This document shows positions 10,866-22,303 of a DNA stretch of 64,000 nucleotides, one piece after another. The position numbers and the translations under genes were made by a program. This DNA comes from Ophiura sarsii. Lineage: Eukaryota; Echinodermata; Ophiuroidea; Amphilepidida; Ophiuridae. The notes beneath the pieces were generated by a model. The model was not told the origin of the DNA and ran no database searches. It saw nothing but the letters and a program-made list of their open reading frames with translations. Positions within the stretch are counted from its first letter, which is position 1, and every line of letters begins with the position of its first letter. The stretch covers positions 26,355,121 to 26,419,120 of the forward strand of contig CM069452.1 of assembly GCA_035610835.1 (NCBI GenBank), given 5' to 3'.

Positions 10866-11670
10866 AAGGGGTCAAAAAAAGTAAGTCCCCCCCCCTAAAA
10901 TTAGATTACTTTTGTTTACATAACTTCACACATAATTAGACGTTTCAAAATGTTGAAACGATTATTAAAAGAAAAAACGCTTGGCTACCTATAGAAAGTG
11001 TTACATTTTCGATATCATGTTTGCTTTTCCCAAAACAGTCACATTTCCGCAAAATGATGTTTTCAGACAAAGTGGCACTTGGTCTATACCAGTAAATTTA
11101 AAAACTCTTTCTCGTGATTTTTTTGTACGAAAATTAGACCAAGTTTGTTTGCATAACTCCGCACAGGATTATTTGTTTTGAAAAATTTAAAAACTTATGA
11201 AAAGAAAAGTGCTTGGCTTCTCACAGAAAGCTTTTTCGGTTCAATATCATGTTTACTTGTCCCAAAATTGTCTCATTTCCCCAAAACGATGCAATTAGAC
11301 GTTTTAAGAAATTGACACTTTTCTGAAAAGAAAAAAGGCTTAGCTATCCCTACAAATTTTCCCATTTTCAATATCATGTTTACTTCTCCCAAAAATGTCA
11401 AATATCCCCAAAATGATGTTTCCGTTAACATGAAATTTGCCAAAATCCAATACGAGTAAGTGTCACTTTTTCTGAAAACATCATTTTAAGTAAATGTGAC
11501 TGCTTTGGGAAAAGTAAACATGATATCGAAAATGTAAAACTTTCTATTGGTAGCCAAGCGTTTTCTCTTTACATAATCGTTTGAATTTTTCAAAACGTCT
11601 AATTGTGTGTGAAGTTATGTAAACCAAAGTAATCTAACTTTAGAGGGGGACTTACTTTTTTTGACCCCTT
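10866..11670. mobile_element. Long-TIR element, TA flanked
   Basis: Terminal inverted repeats of about 220 bp start AAGGGGTCAAAAAAAGTAAG at 10866 and end with its inverse at 11670, with TA on both sides. The middle holds further copies of an internal 'ttggct...atatcatgtttactt' module (near 10980, 11212 and 11338), so the element is largely built from one module in both orientations. No transposase was seen; the small ORF at 10981-11181 is TIR sequence. Confidence 0.75.
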
Positions 11671-11753
11671 TATATGTCAAAACCAGTTTCTGTTGGGTGT
11701 ATTTAATTTTAAGATTCATTTAGTGTGGTGTACTCTCCTGTGTGATTTATATG

Positions 11754-12232
11754 TCATCACTGCTGTCTCAACTGCAATACTCCTTCATTGCCTTCTCGAT
11801 ACGCTCTCATGTACTCCCTTACCCGTCTAAAATATTTCCTCTTGACCTCACATCTTCAACACTCACTGTTTCAAGTGCATCTCTCCACCTGTCTGAGTCC
11901 TGTGATGGAGTAATTGCAGTGACCCCGTGTGTGTACTTTCGGCTTTCCCCAACACCTCTCAATGGGGTTAAGCAGTGGTACTTGGGTATGAAATAACAAA
12001 GATGGCCATGACTTGACACAAACTTTTCCAACATGGATGTCACGTTGGCAAAATCGTCATGTTTTTCCAACTCCCGTATGCATCCTTCCAGTTGTATTTT
12101 TTTTCAATTGCTCCTGTGCAAACCCTCTCTCCAACAAAATTTGATGAGCACCTTTGGGCTTTCCCTTATTCGGGCCACTGTCAAACACCATTTTTTGTGG
12201 TACACCATTATAGGTGGTATCCCGCCTCCAAT
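11754..12232 (-). pseudogene. C-terminal part of the same DDE transposase family (broken)
   Basis: Reading from 12232 downward, one frame gives RDTTYNGVPQKMVFDSGPNK. Other frames give HDDF, then LCYFIPKYHC, then a segment corresponding to the LNPIE...WG block of DDE/DDD transposases, then VREYMRAYREG and a final QLRQQ with double stop at about 11757. In the family the 'FIPKFHCELNPIE' block carries the last catalytic acidic residue. At least three frameshifts separate these blocks, so it cannot be active. Upstream it abuts an inverted GCGC repeat, mirroring the N-terminal piece at 3654-5035. Identification is from remembered family motifs. Confidence 0.65.
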
Positions 12233-12594
12233 TAGTGTTAGAAAATGCAATTTAGCGCGCGTATTATTTTCAATATTTCATTATTTAAGCTTAACAAGGT
12301 GGCTTCAGGAAAGTTTTCCATGACCAATTTTAGTTCAAAATCTCAAAATTTTGCGCGCTCACCGCTCATGTTTTCTAGAGGTTTTAACATTATAATACCC
12401 CTCAAACAACACCAAATACTCTAAATATTATGTGGGAGACGATAAAACGTCATCCTGTACCTTGTTTTAGTGTTAAAATCATAATTTGTAAGCGCTTCGC
12501 GCGTATTAGGTTAACGTTTCAATATTTAAGATCAACAAGATGCCTTCGGGTGTTTTTTTGGCCCCCCATCAAAACAGTCCTGGATACGCCATTG
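12233..12594. mobile_element. GCGC-motif repeat element remnant, inverted subfamily copy
   Basis: Relative to 5036-5700 the subrepeats are in reverse orientation (near 12255 and 12350: 'gcgcgc', 'cttaacaaggtggcttcagg', 'aggttttaacattataat'). The block ends with TCCTGGATACGCCATTG at 12578-12594, the family terminus. Confidence 0.55.
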
Positions 12595-12624
12595 CGGGTG
12601 GATAACCCAGAATGACTTCATGTA

Positions 12625-13685
12625 CATGTAGACAAGAAAAGTATATAAAAGGCGAGGGGGTTGGCATGAAAACCCAGGTGGAAAATATAAGCCAATACAA
12701 TAGGGGGATCACTGGCTACCCATCAAACACTCCCGAGACCGATATCAACTTTCTCTGTCCCACACCAAAGACAAGAAATTCTACGATGCCAGTAAATCTC
12801 CACCTTCTATGGTACCAGAAATACCTTTCAGTTTCAGTTTCTGAGACCAATAACCCCATCAATCAGAACAGAGGCCGTAGGAAAAGAAGATTTGTTAAAC
12901 AATCTGTTTACCGCAGACACACCCGTTCACGCTCACTCAACTAACATCGCAGTGATCACAACATTGTGAAAATATCGAGTCATTCCTTAACTGATCCTGA
13001 AACTTCAATTCTTAGTCGAGGAATTAAGTTCTGTCCAACTTCTTCACCCACAGATCTTATTCAACTTAAAGCAGATTCTAATGCTTTTGCTCGACGTTTA
13101 CGACTCAAGGAATTGTACATGATAAACCCGACACTACGACTTATTAGCCTGATGAAAATTCCTGTGCCTCACAACATCCTCTACTCCGTAAAAAGGGCAC
13201 ATTGACTCCATTCCCAGGCAGAGAGAAATCTTTGGATGCCTACATCACATCAGTTGAATCTAATATTATGCAGCAAGTCCATTCTTAAAAAAATGCTATA
13301 GCAATATTTCCAGGGATGAACGCCAGGACCTCAAGAACCTCCAGAACCGACATCATCATCAAAGAGGCAGATAAGGGCTCTGCAGTGATTATTATAGACA
13401 GAGAAGACTACCTAGAAGAATGCAATCGTCAACTATCTAACCCTGTTTATTACCAATCCCTGACCAAGGACCCTACTGCCACCTATGCCAAAAGAGTGAA
13501 AGAGGCAATTCATAAGGCACATCGTGAGGGCACCATAGAAGACTCACTCAAGGATGCTCTTGTCACCAAGCAACCTCAACCTGGGCGTTTCTATATCTTA
13601 CCCAAAATACACAAATCATACCAAGGCATTCCTCCTGGACGCCCCATCATGAGTGGGTCTGGCACTGCCACAGAAAAGATCCCTC
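12625..13685 (+). pseudogene. Penelope-like element, N-terminal and early RT region (decayed)
   Basis: The frame at 12966-13205 gives a segment with LSRGIKFCPTSSPTDLIQLK and FARRLRLKE, typical of the region before the RT of Penelope-like elements. The frame at 13316-13690 gives KEADKGSAVIIIDREDY, later GRFYILPKIHK and PPGRPIMSGS, the early RT motifs of the family. These retroelements replicate through a telomerase-related RT with a C-terminal GIY-YIG endonuclease. Frameshifts occur at about 13200, 13290 and 13350. Homology stops at about 13685, where a LINE on the other strand begins. The catalytic YxDD region and the endonuclease are missing, so this is a dead fragment. Confidence 0.7.
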
Positions 13686-15565
13686 TATGTCGATCTTACT
13701 TTACTTTCGTCGACCTCGGTCGGAAGCCATGATGAATTTTCGCCAGTTCACCCTGTCCTGCATTAGATTGCGTAGCTCTTGCTGGTTGATGCCAGCATCT
13801 TTACTAAGCAGCGTAGGGTATATCAACCTTGGTCTCCCTTGAGTACGTTGGCCTTGAGTTGGGGTCCAGAAGACTAGTTGAGACACTGGTTCATTCAGCC
13901 TTCTTACACAGTGGGCAGCAAAATTGAGGCGTCGACGCTGAACAATTTCTGATATTTTTGGTAGCCCTGCATAGATTTCCTCTCTTGTGGGATGATCCTT
14001 CCAGTTGAGGTTTAATACCATCATTAGTAGTCTGGTATAGCAGCCGTCAAGTCTTGCCTCAAGTCTGTTTGTTAATGTCCACCCTTCTGCGCCATAAAGT
14101 AGAATGCTTTCTACAGCAGCACGGAAGAAGCTGATCTTCAAGGAGGCTGACAGATTAGATTTCCAGAGGGTGCGCATCTTGTTGCAAGCTTTCCAGGCAA
14201 GGGCCTTGCGGATTTTAAAATCTCTTATAGATTCGTCTACCCATGAACCAAGGTACTGGAAGTCATTGACCTGATCTAGGTGGTTCCCATCAATGGTGTT
14301 CAGTGTAGCATTGCCTTTGATGTTGTAGGTCATGAATTTGGTTTTTGTTGCATTCATCTGGAGACCGACTGTTGCAGCAGCACTTTCCACACGAGAGAGT
14401 AAGTTCTGGGCTTGTTGAAGCGTGTCAGATAGCAAGGCAATGTCGTCTGCGAAGTCTAGGTCTGTTAGGATTTTAGCAGGGTGTCTCCGGCTACGTCTGG
14501 GTGTTACTGTAAAGCCCAGCGTGTCTTTGTCTTCACCAATTGACATCCTCATGACATAGTCCAGGACAATTATGAACAGATATGGTGCCAATGTGTCTCC
14601 CTGGAGCACTCCTGCAAGAATTACAAATGCATCAGTTTTGCCATCTGGTGATATAACTACCGCTTGTGTGTTGCTGTACATTATGTCAATCGCTTTAACA
14701 ATGCCGTCTGGGATACCGTATGCTCTAAGGATCTTGAGCATTTTCCCTCTGTGTATTGAGTCAAAGGCCTTTTTGAAGTCAATGAAGGTGATGATACATT
14801 CAAGATGCTTGTCCTTAATACCCTCAATCAGTCTTCTTAAGGCCAGGATGTGTGATGTTGTTGAGCGTTCAGCACGGAACCCATTTTGGTTTGGTCTTAG
14901 CAATGGTTCCATATGAGGACGAATGCGGTTGAGTATCAAGCGATTGAAGATCTTAGCTGCTATGGATGTCAAACTTATACCTCTATAGTTGTTAGCTTTG
15001 CTCAGGTCACCTTTCTTGGGGATTGGGACAATACCACTGAGGGACCATTCACATGGTTTTTCACCTCTTAGTAGGGTACCATTACAGATTTCTAGATGTT
15101 GTTGAATCTACCAGTTTTCCATACCTCAGCTGGTATTTCGTCAAGCCCTGCAGCTTTTCCATTTGACATCTTCTGAAGTACTTTCTGCAGTTCCTCATTA
15201 GTGAAGACTCCAGTCTCAATTGGCAAGGTGTTGTCAAAGATGTTTTCAATCTCCTCATCTGGATTACTGGCTATAGGTGGCGAGCCAAGTAGCGTGGAAA
15301 AGAAATCCTTCCATTCCTTACATCGTGCAGATGGGGTGTTTCCTCGCAATCGACCAGCTCTGGGGGTTGTTCTTCCAGTGATTTCATTCATTGTTGCCCA
15401 TGCCAATCCACTCTGCATACTCTGAGATGCTGATATGATGTTGGAAATCTTCTCCTGGAGATATTCCCCTTCAACTTTGGTATATGTGCTGTCCAGTTCC
15501 TTTTTGGCATGCTCAAATGTCTCTTTATTGAGTTCACTGCTTGTATCTGTGAATTGCTTGTCGAT
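13686..15565 (-). pseudogene. Non-LTR retrotransposon reverse transcriptase (LINE), 5' truncated
   Basis: The 423-codon frame 14972-13701 carries RT motifs: IDFKKAFDS at residues 64-72, GVLQGDTLAP at 121-130, LDFADDIAL (catalytic ADD) at 172-180, then a thumb and C-terminal region with ESILLYGAEGWTLT and RRRLNFAAHC. The upstream frame 15565-15092 gives the region before the RT (KMSNGKAAGLDEIPAEVWK). A single-base frameshift near 15096 separates the two; downstream of it the frame continues with CNGTLLRGEKPCEWS. The element starts abruptly at about 15565, so the endonuclease domain is missing, and its 3' end abuts the Penelope-like fragment at about 13685. The clade is uncertain. The fragment at 29715-30662 is a relative. 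Copy is dead by truncation and frameshift. Confidence 0.85.
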
Positions 15566-17600
15566 CTACAGTTGAAAAACCATGTTATAACTCTATATGG
15601 TAGGAAGGCGCCAGTCTATACGTCAATATGTCGAAATATATGGGAAATGTGGATACAATCTATCAATAAATGTATTACTATTAAAGCGTTTGATAGAACA
15701 TTGATTAGACTGAAAGTCCTATAACAATGTTTGTTTGTGCACAGCCTTTTCTGAAACAGGATTGAATCCTTACAACTGTACAATGCCATATGTTCATACT
15801 GCTCTTGGGATTGTATGACGTAGAAGCCAATATAGGCCTATGATAGACTCTACTTGGTTAAAATAATTATCCTGGAATTTACTCCCCTGTTATACACTTC
15901 TTCATAATGTAACAGAAGGACTGATTCAAAGTCACGTACAGGATCGTAGTTCTGTCGCAAGAGTGTACAACTTAATAATCCGTGTATACTAATTTATATC
16001 ATTAACCTAGTTGCTACCTAGTAGAAATACTATTCTGTTAAATCTCTCCTCAAAACACCAGCTAAACATTCAAAGTCACGTTACGGGTTTACACGATACT
16101 TCTCTTACAAGTGAGTATTCAAATTGGAAACCGGGGACCCATACTGCACCCAGTTTAGTTCAGCTTTTAACCCATGTATTACTTTCTACGGGTTCCATCA
16201 AGCTTTAAATGTGTTTTGAGTTTTACTACGTGCACACTTCAATTATCCCATCATCGCTCAAACGAGATGCCATCAGGTATTACATTTTACCCGGTATAAC
16301 ATGTAAGATGGAGACACGTCACTGACGAAAAGGTCGGTATTAACACTTTCCACGCGGCAGGGTCTGCAGACGACATTACAAAAGTTCACAACATTTTTAA
16401 CAATGTCAACATTATTTAATTTCATTACCATTTTTGAAATCACCATGAGAAATGCATTGAAATAAGTACAAACATGCCAAGTATTGGTTCATTAATCCTT
16501 GAGATACATTTTGAAAATTGGGAAAAGGTTTCTGAAAAATCTGTTTTGTATATGGCAAAACCAATAGCCGCGTGAAAAGTATTAAGCCATGTTTATAAGA
16601 TAAGCCTGTTGATCAACCCTAGTCTAAGGGAAGGAGAGGTTGTTTCAGTTATTCAAAATACCGACTCATTATGAACACCCCAGAACAACCGGTACAAAAA
16701 CTAATAAGGGGAAGAAAAGTTAAAATAGTTTTGGGATATATACTATTTATTGGTCTCTATCTTAAAGTAAAATGTAAAAAAGGTAAATAATCAAAGCATT
16801 TGACATTACAGGTCAACCTTCTAAAGACGTCCTATTAAATTTGAAATAGGACGTCTTTATGTTGATTTAGCTAAACTTCATCAAATAATATTTGCTTCGG
16901 ACCTATTACGATGGAATCCCTGTGTGCACAATTCATTTGGTACTGTATAACGTTGAATGTCTGTCTAAATATTTATTCCGTGCAGGAATATCGGATGATG
17001 GATAGTACTACTACTTGAAACAGTGAAACCTTCTGTGCAATCAAAGTCACAAGAGGTTTGTTCATATGCTGCATCTGTAATTACAATGTTTACACATTAA
17101 TAACCTGTACGTACTGTACATTATCTGGTGCAAGCCCAGCCGTAACCCAATGCATTACTTTTTCTCTTCTATCACGATTTTACATGTAGCATTTAAACTG
17201 AAGAAAATATTGATCAGGAACCTGCTCGGGCATATTTTTGTCAATGCGAATTAGATTCTCCATAAGAGCAGATTGCATGAAAGAGAATGCACTATCTTAG
17301 GCAATATATAGCGCCAATGAGTTCAACTACGTGGTTAATTCAATTACACCATCATCGCTCAGACGAGATGCCTTAAGCATTGTTCAATTCACGTTGCCCG
17401 GTTGGTAGAGTGTTTGGTCGAGCCAAGACATTACAAACAATAACTTCAGGTCTGTATTTATGTTCTGGGCTATTGAAAAGGATCTCAAGGAACGACATTT
17501 ACAAAATGAAATGTGCAAGCGTAACAGCGGAGTGTGAGGGTGGATGAGCACCATCCCCTCACAAGTGGAATTTTCGAACGCATTTATAAAAAATGTAGAT
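15566..17600. other. Non-coding stretch with one short hairpin
   Basis: About 2 kb without recognisable genes. A perfect 14-bp stem lies at 16823-16836 / 16845-16858 (AAAGACGTCCTATT, 8-base loop). A motif 'catcatcgctca.acgagatgcc' occurs at about 16248-16270 and again at 17349-17371 with similar surroundings, which indicates a weak duplication. Confidence 0.45.
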
Positions 17601-17614
17601 AATATCGTTGGTAT
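17601..17614. repeat. Target site duplication, left copy
   Basis: AATATCGTTGGTAT at 17601-17614 is repeated exactly at 18356-18369. The paralogous locus near 31140-31153 has the sequence once ('aatatcgttggtatg'), so it is the empty site of the Penelope-like insertion. Confidence 0.8.
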
Positions 17615-17723
17615 TAGCGTGAAAGTTCATCTGTGTTGGTAGACAAATAATTTGAAAATTAAGCTTATGATCTCAACACAATGGTTTGACATACCTCGAA
17701 TTTTCGACCGATCACATCGATCT

Positions 17724-18142
17724 TCATCTGGAGACTGGCAACCCAGATTTGGGGTCAGTGACCTTTCGGACACGTGATCCCAAAATCGGATCAAACACTC
17801 TTGGAAGCTTGTATCGGCCCCCGTCCTTGTTGAGTGACGGCTGGTTTACTCGGATGTAGATGGCCTCCTTAACACCCCTCTCAAAGTATTTTGGTTCACG
17901 GTCCAATATTTTGACTTGTTCCAAGTCTACGTGATGGCCCGGTGACTCGATGTGGATGTGTTGGGAGACCTCCGACGAGGTCGAGCTTGGGCGGCGGTGT
18001 TCAAGAAATCTAGTTTTTAGAGATCTTTCAGTCTCACCAATGTACGCTTCTTCGCATTGGCCCCTCCGGGTTTTCCCCTGGCAAGGGATATAATACACCG
18101 GCCCAGCTATGTCCTTTTTCTCGGTTTTGTCTTTTGACTCGG
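17724..18142 (-). pseudogene. GIY-YIG endonuclease domain of a Penelope-like element
   Basis: Reading from about 18142 to the stop at 17724: VYYIPC, then a cysteine-spaced segment, then AYIGETERSLKTRFLEHRR, then GHHVDLEQVKILDREPKYFE, RGVKEAIYIR and NQPSLNKDGGRY. This order (GIY-like 'VYYI', YIG, Arg of RTRFLEH, Glu of KEAIYI) is the GIY-YIG nuclease fold that nicks target DNA for Penelope-like retroelements. The open frame continues upstream to a Met at 18170, but that part is translated inverted arm, so the true N-terminus and the RT are absent. The remaining domain has no internal stop. Confidence 0.8.
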
Positions 18143-18354
18143 ATCTACATCCGAGTAAACCAGCCGTCACTCAACAAGGACGGGGGCCGATACAAGCTTC
18201 CAAGAGTGTTTGATCCGATTTTGGGATCACGTGTCCGAAAGGTCACTGACCCCAAATCTGGGTTGCCAGTCTCCAGATGAAGATCGATGTGATCGGTCGA
18301 AAATTCGAGGTATGTCAAACCATTGTGTTGAGATCATAAGCTTAATTTTCAAAT
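18143..18354. repeat. Right arm of the 212-bp inverted repeat
   Basis: Reverse complement of 17650-17861 without any mismatch that I can find. It contains the antisense of the 3' coding end of the GIY-YIG reading frame. Confidence 0.85.
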
Positions 18355-18355
18355 T

Positions 18356-18369
18356 AATATCGTTGGTAT
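18356..18369. repeat. Target site duplication, right copy
   Basis: Exact copy of 17601-17614; from here the DNA continues co-linear with 31140 onward. Confidence 0.8.
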
Positions 18370-19110
18370 TTATTCTGCTTCTCATCATCAAAGTAATGTC
18401 ATGATATATAATACTATCGCTGTACACACGGTACCGCGCGAATATAAGAACACAGCAAAAAATAGGCCTTTCTAAACTTATTCTTCGACACGCGACTTTT
18501 AGCTAATTTAAGATTAAAATATTAACGCTTGTGTCCGCATGGCCCTAGCATAGACTAACGAATATATATAAAAATCTTTGTAGAGGTAAATATATTAAAA
18601 GGTTCGCGTGCAGCGCACGCTCTTATTCCATTATCTAAGCCCAAATGACAAAACAAATACAGCCATCTAAAGTGTTTTATAGATATAGTTTTAACATGAG
18701 AAATATTAATTTTAAATGAAATACTGCTTCCGTATCACGAAATCCGTGAACCGCGCCACCTAATTTTGAAAATACGAACGATTCCATTCAATTTTTAAAG
18801 TTAGAACATTACGGTATCAAGACTATCGATTGAAAAACATAAGCCGATTGATTTCTTTACCCAACAATTAGCATTTGCAAATGACTATAGAAATGATTGA
18901 TAAACATTGTGACACTTACAAATTGCATGCGAGTTTCTAATAATAATAATATTGACCTATAGGTATTACAGAACAAACCAAATTAAAGCACATGTGAAAT
19001 CATTAGTATGGATAAATAATAATTGTGAGGAACGATCGCAATCGCAACAACTACTAAATATAAGTTAGAGTAACGCCAGAAACAAAATGGAACCGCAGTG
19101 GGACTCGACA
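18370..19110. other. Downstream flank of SDR-B (segmental duplication)
   Basis: Co-linear with 31154-31290 and 32097-32660 (shared 'ggtaccgcgcgaat', 'gacacgcgacttttagcta', 'ggttcgcgtgcagcgcacgc'). No gene is seen. The tRNA-like sequence of the C copy is cut off here at about 19110. Confidence 0.6.
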
Positions 19111-19465
19111 GGCGCGGATCCAGCAACATTTTAGGGGGGAGGGGGGGATGGGGGGGGGGGGGGGGGGGCAACAAATGAAATTGTGCTGGTACCATCCAAG
19201 CGGTGCACAGCCCTCGGACAGGGGGGAGTCTGAGGTGGGATGTGCCGCTCTCATAAGTAGATTTTTTTTCAATTTTCGAACTCATTTGGTGCGATCTGGT
19301 GTAGCCTATACTTTTGACTACAAAATGTTATCGAAAAGCCAGCTCTTCATTTCCAATTTTTTTTTATCAATGCACGAAAGGAGTTTCTTGATTTAAGTAT
19401 AGATGGTTTCAAAGCTCGAACAGGGTGGAGTCTGAGGGGGGATGTGCACCCTCAGAATTGGTTTT
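19111..19465. mobile_element. Element fragment interrupting a tRNA-like repeat
   Basis: Begins 'cgcggatccagcaac', followed by a G-rich run (19151-19169) and then a stretch with 'ccatccaagcggtgc' and 'aactcatttggtgcgatctg'. It matches 26170-26560 inside the 26108-28084 transposon. The C paralog lacks it and instead has intact tRNA-like sequence at 32643-32706. Confidence 0.55.
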
Positions 19466-19899
19466 GAAGGTAATGATTAACCCTACTTTTTGAAACAATT
19501 CTAGACACTCTATTTCGTTGGTAAATATTGTGCTCTCATGGTTTGATAATTAACACACGTCACAGCCAATATTTTGTCATGTAAAGATGAATAAAGAGGT
19601 GAATTCTCAATTAAATTAGAAAGATTAAAGACTAGGGACAGTGTTGGACTCAATCCATTGACAAACAAGAACGAAGTTTATTTGAAAGGAGGTCACACAT
19701 TGACATACTGCCTCACCATTGGATTGTATTGGCTATAATGAGCTTGATTAATTATTTATGAGCTTTTTTCAATGGGAAATGTGTATGGGGATTCAACGAA
19801 GGCACTGTTTTTCACAAACTTCATGGAATGGAATTAGCAGATGTTGTAGGAAACATGAATTTTATTAATGAGAAGAGCAACATATTTGTTCCAGTCATA

Positions 19900-20705
19900 C
19901 ACTCTCAGCAAATATGGTTCGGAAAGGGCTTCTTTGAGTAAGCTCGGGGTTCGATGTAGAACCTTCTGCACTGTAGGAACCTTTAATGGTTATAAGAAGG
20001 ATACAAATGGTTCCAAACCCAGAATAAAAGGTTCTTCCTGAGTCAATGGTTCCTTATAGAATCCTAAAATACGAAAAAAGGATTCCATGAAAAGCTGTAT
20101 AATGACACGGGTCCCAGCCAACATCGATCGTGGGCCCTCATGGGACCCTTAATATTGTGTCCACTTTGGCCTATATTCGGGCCAAAGTGGACAAAATATT
20201 AAGGGTCCCATGACGGCCCACTGTGGGCCCACGGTCGATGTTGGCTGGGGTGTGCATCGGCTACTTTAAAATTGGCACCATGGAAAGTAGATTTCGTAAG
20301 GATTTATATATCCATTTTATTAACATGATTAATTCAAGACGTCACTCACTTATTGATTGTTCAAAAACCAGATACATGAATTATATTAATAAAGTAAATT
20401 AGAAGAGTATGCAAACAGCAAAATAAAATAGGTGCTTGAAACAATCTATTTCTAAATATTTCTGAAGAATCCTTCAGGGTTCTATAATAACAAAACTTAA
20501 GAACTTTTTTTGTTTCTTTAAAGAAGCTTTCAAGAGGGTTCTTTAACACTGAAGAACCTTTAGGGTTCCATATAGAGGACAAAACTGAAGAACCTTTCAA
20601 GAGGGTTCAATGAAATGGTTCTTGGGAAGAACCCAAAAGGGTTCCATGGAGGACAACGTGAGGAACCATTTGTGGTTCTAAGTTGAACCTTTTTTGCTGA
20701 GAGTG
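19900..20705. mobile_element. TA-flanked MITE with GGTTC repeats; empty site in paralog
   Basis: Termini CACTCTCAGCAAA at 19900 and the inverse ending at 20705, flanked by TA at 19898-19899 and 20706-20707. The paralog near 33793-33803 reads 'ccagtcatagtgaaa', one TA and no insert, so insertion post-dates the duplication. The interior is rich in GGTTC / GAACC repeats. A separate foldback is nested at about 20108-20247. Confidence 0.85.
20108..20247. mobile_element. Nested foldback MITE
   Basis: Two arms of about 65 bp (CCCAGCCAACATCGA ... CACTTTGGCC and the inverse) surround a short centre, nested inside the 19900-20705 element. Arms are slightly diverged. It would form a near-complete hairpin. 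Confidence 0.7.
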
Positions 20706-21044
20706 TAGTGAAGAAAAAAACAGTCCAAAGTTAATGCCGGGATGGTTTTGACACCATAACCGAGTGCCCTAAGATTTTTGGTTGCTAGTGTCTATCATTC
20801 TCTATAATCAGAGACTGGCTGCAATCATGGTTATGATAAACATCGCGGGCAAGGAACATGGAAAGGTTGATTATATCGATTAAACGTCACACACCAGGTA
20901 AGTAAAAGTAATCGAAACATGTCTTACAATTAAAACAGGATTAAAAATACATCAGAATTTAAAATATTTGAAGTGTCAAATCCCAAAATTCTGATTGGTT
21001 ACTATTTTGAGTTTCCCTTTATACGTTCAGATGTTAGGCTGACT

Positions 21045-21372
21045 TTACTTTTTGCTATTTTTCATCCATAATTCCATCATGTCATTACCAGTTGGGTCGA
21101 AAAATCTTTCCCGAGCCATTCTCTTAATTGAGTGTGAAGTTTGGTAACGAAAGTCTGGCTCTGGTGAGACGATAACCTCTTCTATAAGCTTTGCGATATC
21201 GTCAATGCTTTGAACTTCCGTTCCGGACATCGTATCAGTAAACATTCTTGCGGTGATATTTCCGGCCTCTCCTGGATATCCACTAGAAATCGTTTGGACT
21301 ATTTTTCGAGCATCTTTTCCCAATGTTTCTGTCATAGGAGTATGTACAAATCCTGGCTCTAGTATAGAAACC
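21045..21372 (-). CDS. SDR copy B, exon 4 (last)
   Basis: Acceptor AG at 21374-21373; the first base completes a TGG codon begun in exon 3, then VSILEPGFVHTPM, the region after the active site (PG...T motif) that closes the cofactor pocket. The C-terminal part has GYPGEAGNITARMF and the stop is at 21045-21047. The reading frame is intact over 109 codons including stop. Together the exons encode 288 residues, the normal length for this SDR subgroup (human RDH8 is about 311). Confidence 0.85.
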
Positions 21373-22148
21373 CTGATATGGACATTAAATTTAAAATAAA
21401 CCAATATGATTATATTTCTGTAAGAAAGCATTACAATACAATACAATAACATATTTAGAAAATAAAGGTATTGTTTTTACCGTAGCATGCATTTTTGCGT
21501 ATATATAGAACAACGTTGTTCCACTTAAAATACTACTGCCCACATTTAAGTCAGAAAATATAACACGGGCACGGTCTAAAAACGACACATTTATTCTCAT
21601 TCTTAAAATTAATTTAATCAAATTTGTACCTTTAAATGCCCATATTTGTCAACTTTTACCCTTGTTTGTTAGTGTCGAATAGATAACCCACAAACAGTGA
21701 GTACGCCATGCGTCGGCGTAATGCACGGCATAAGCACGCAGGAAAAGTACAGCAGACGCACTACAGAAGTGTTGCCACGCACTGCGCAAGGGTGGTCACG
21801 CTAATTAATGTACGCTGTGTTAAGTTGTCATATAAATGTCGCCGATTTCTCTGAGAACCAATCAGGGGTGTACCTCCATTTTTTTCTTCCAACCAGCCAG
21901 TCGGGCAGGTAGCAAGGAAAAGTTACCATCCCGAATATAAACTTACTAGCCCAAATAATAAAAGTGTATATAAAAATCTTGAACTCTTGGATCAGTGTTC
22001 CATTTATTTGTCTGAATTGCCTCAATTTCTAATTACAGGGTGGTATCCTGATATAAGGGGCTTCGTTTTTGAAAAATTTAGAAAACGCAAACTCGCGTCG
22101 GCCACGTGGTCCAGCAAAATTATATTTGTATTTTCCGAGCACAAAAGC

Positions 22149-22303
22149 AGTGGCGTAACCAGAGGGGTAGGGGCAGGGGGCATTCCTGCTAGAAGGCTTG
22201 ACCCCTGATTCCCCCAAATGAAATGACAAACTCTATTAAAATTTAGTCAGATATGTCCCCCACACCCCCCTAAAATTGAAGACCCTAGTAACGTTACTGC
22301 ACA
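22149..22303. mobile_element. Short MITE with CAGTGGCGTAAC end
   Basis: Left end CAGTGGCGTAACCAGAGG; the inverse of the right end reads CAGTAACGTTACTAGGG. Interior is G/C-run rich. It belongs to the same broad CAGTGGCGTA terminus group as the GCGC elements. Lies in the intron 3 region of SDR-B. Confidence 0.4.

Larger units (their letters stand above)
17615..18355 (-). mobile_element. Penelope-like element copy with perfect 212-bp inverted repeat
   Basis: A 741-bp insertion bounded by 14-bp target duplications. 17650-17861 and 18143-18354 are perfect inverted repeats of 212 bp around a 281-bp centre. The element's minus strand encodes a GIY-YIG endonuclease domain and 3' region; the right arm is an inverted copy of that 3' part. 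Severe 5' truncation with an inverted terminal copy is known for Penelope-like elements. Perfect arm identity suggests recent insertion. Confidence 0.8.

Noticed and set aside
14572..14916. Plus-strand ORF of 114 codons
   Set aside because: Antisense shadow of the LINE reverse transcriptase.
18210..18404. Plus-strand ORF starting in the inverted arm
   Set aside because: It is the inverted copy of the 3' end of the GIY-YIG frame running into flank, not a gene.
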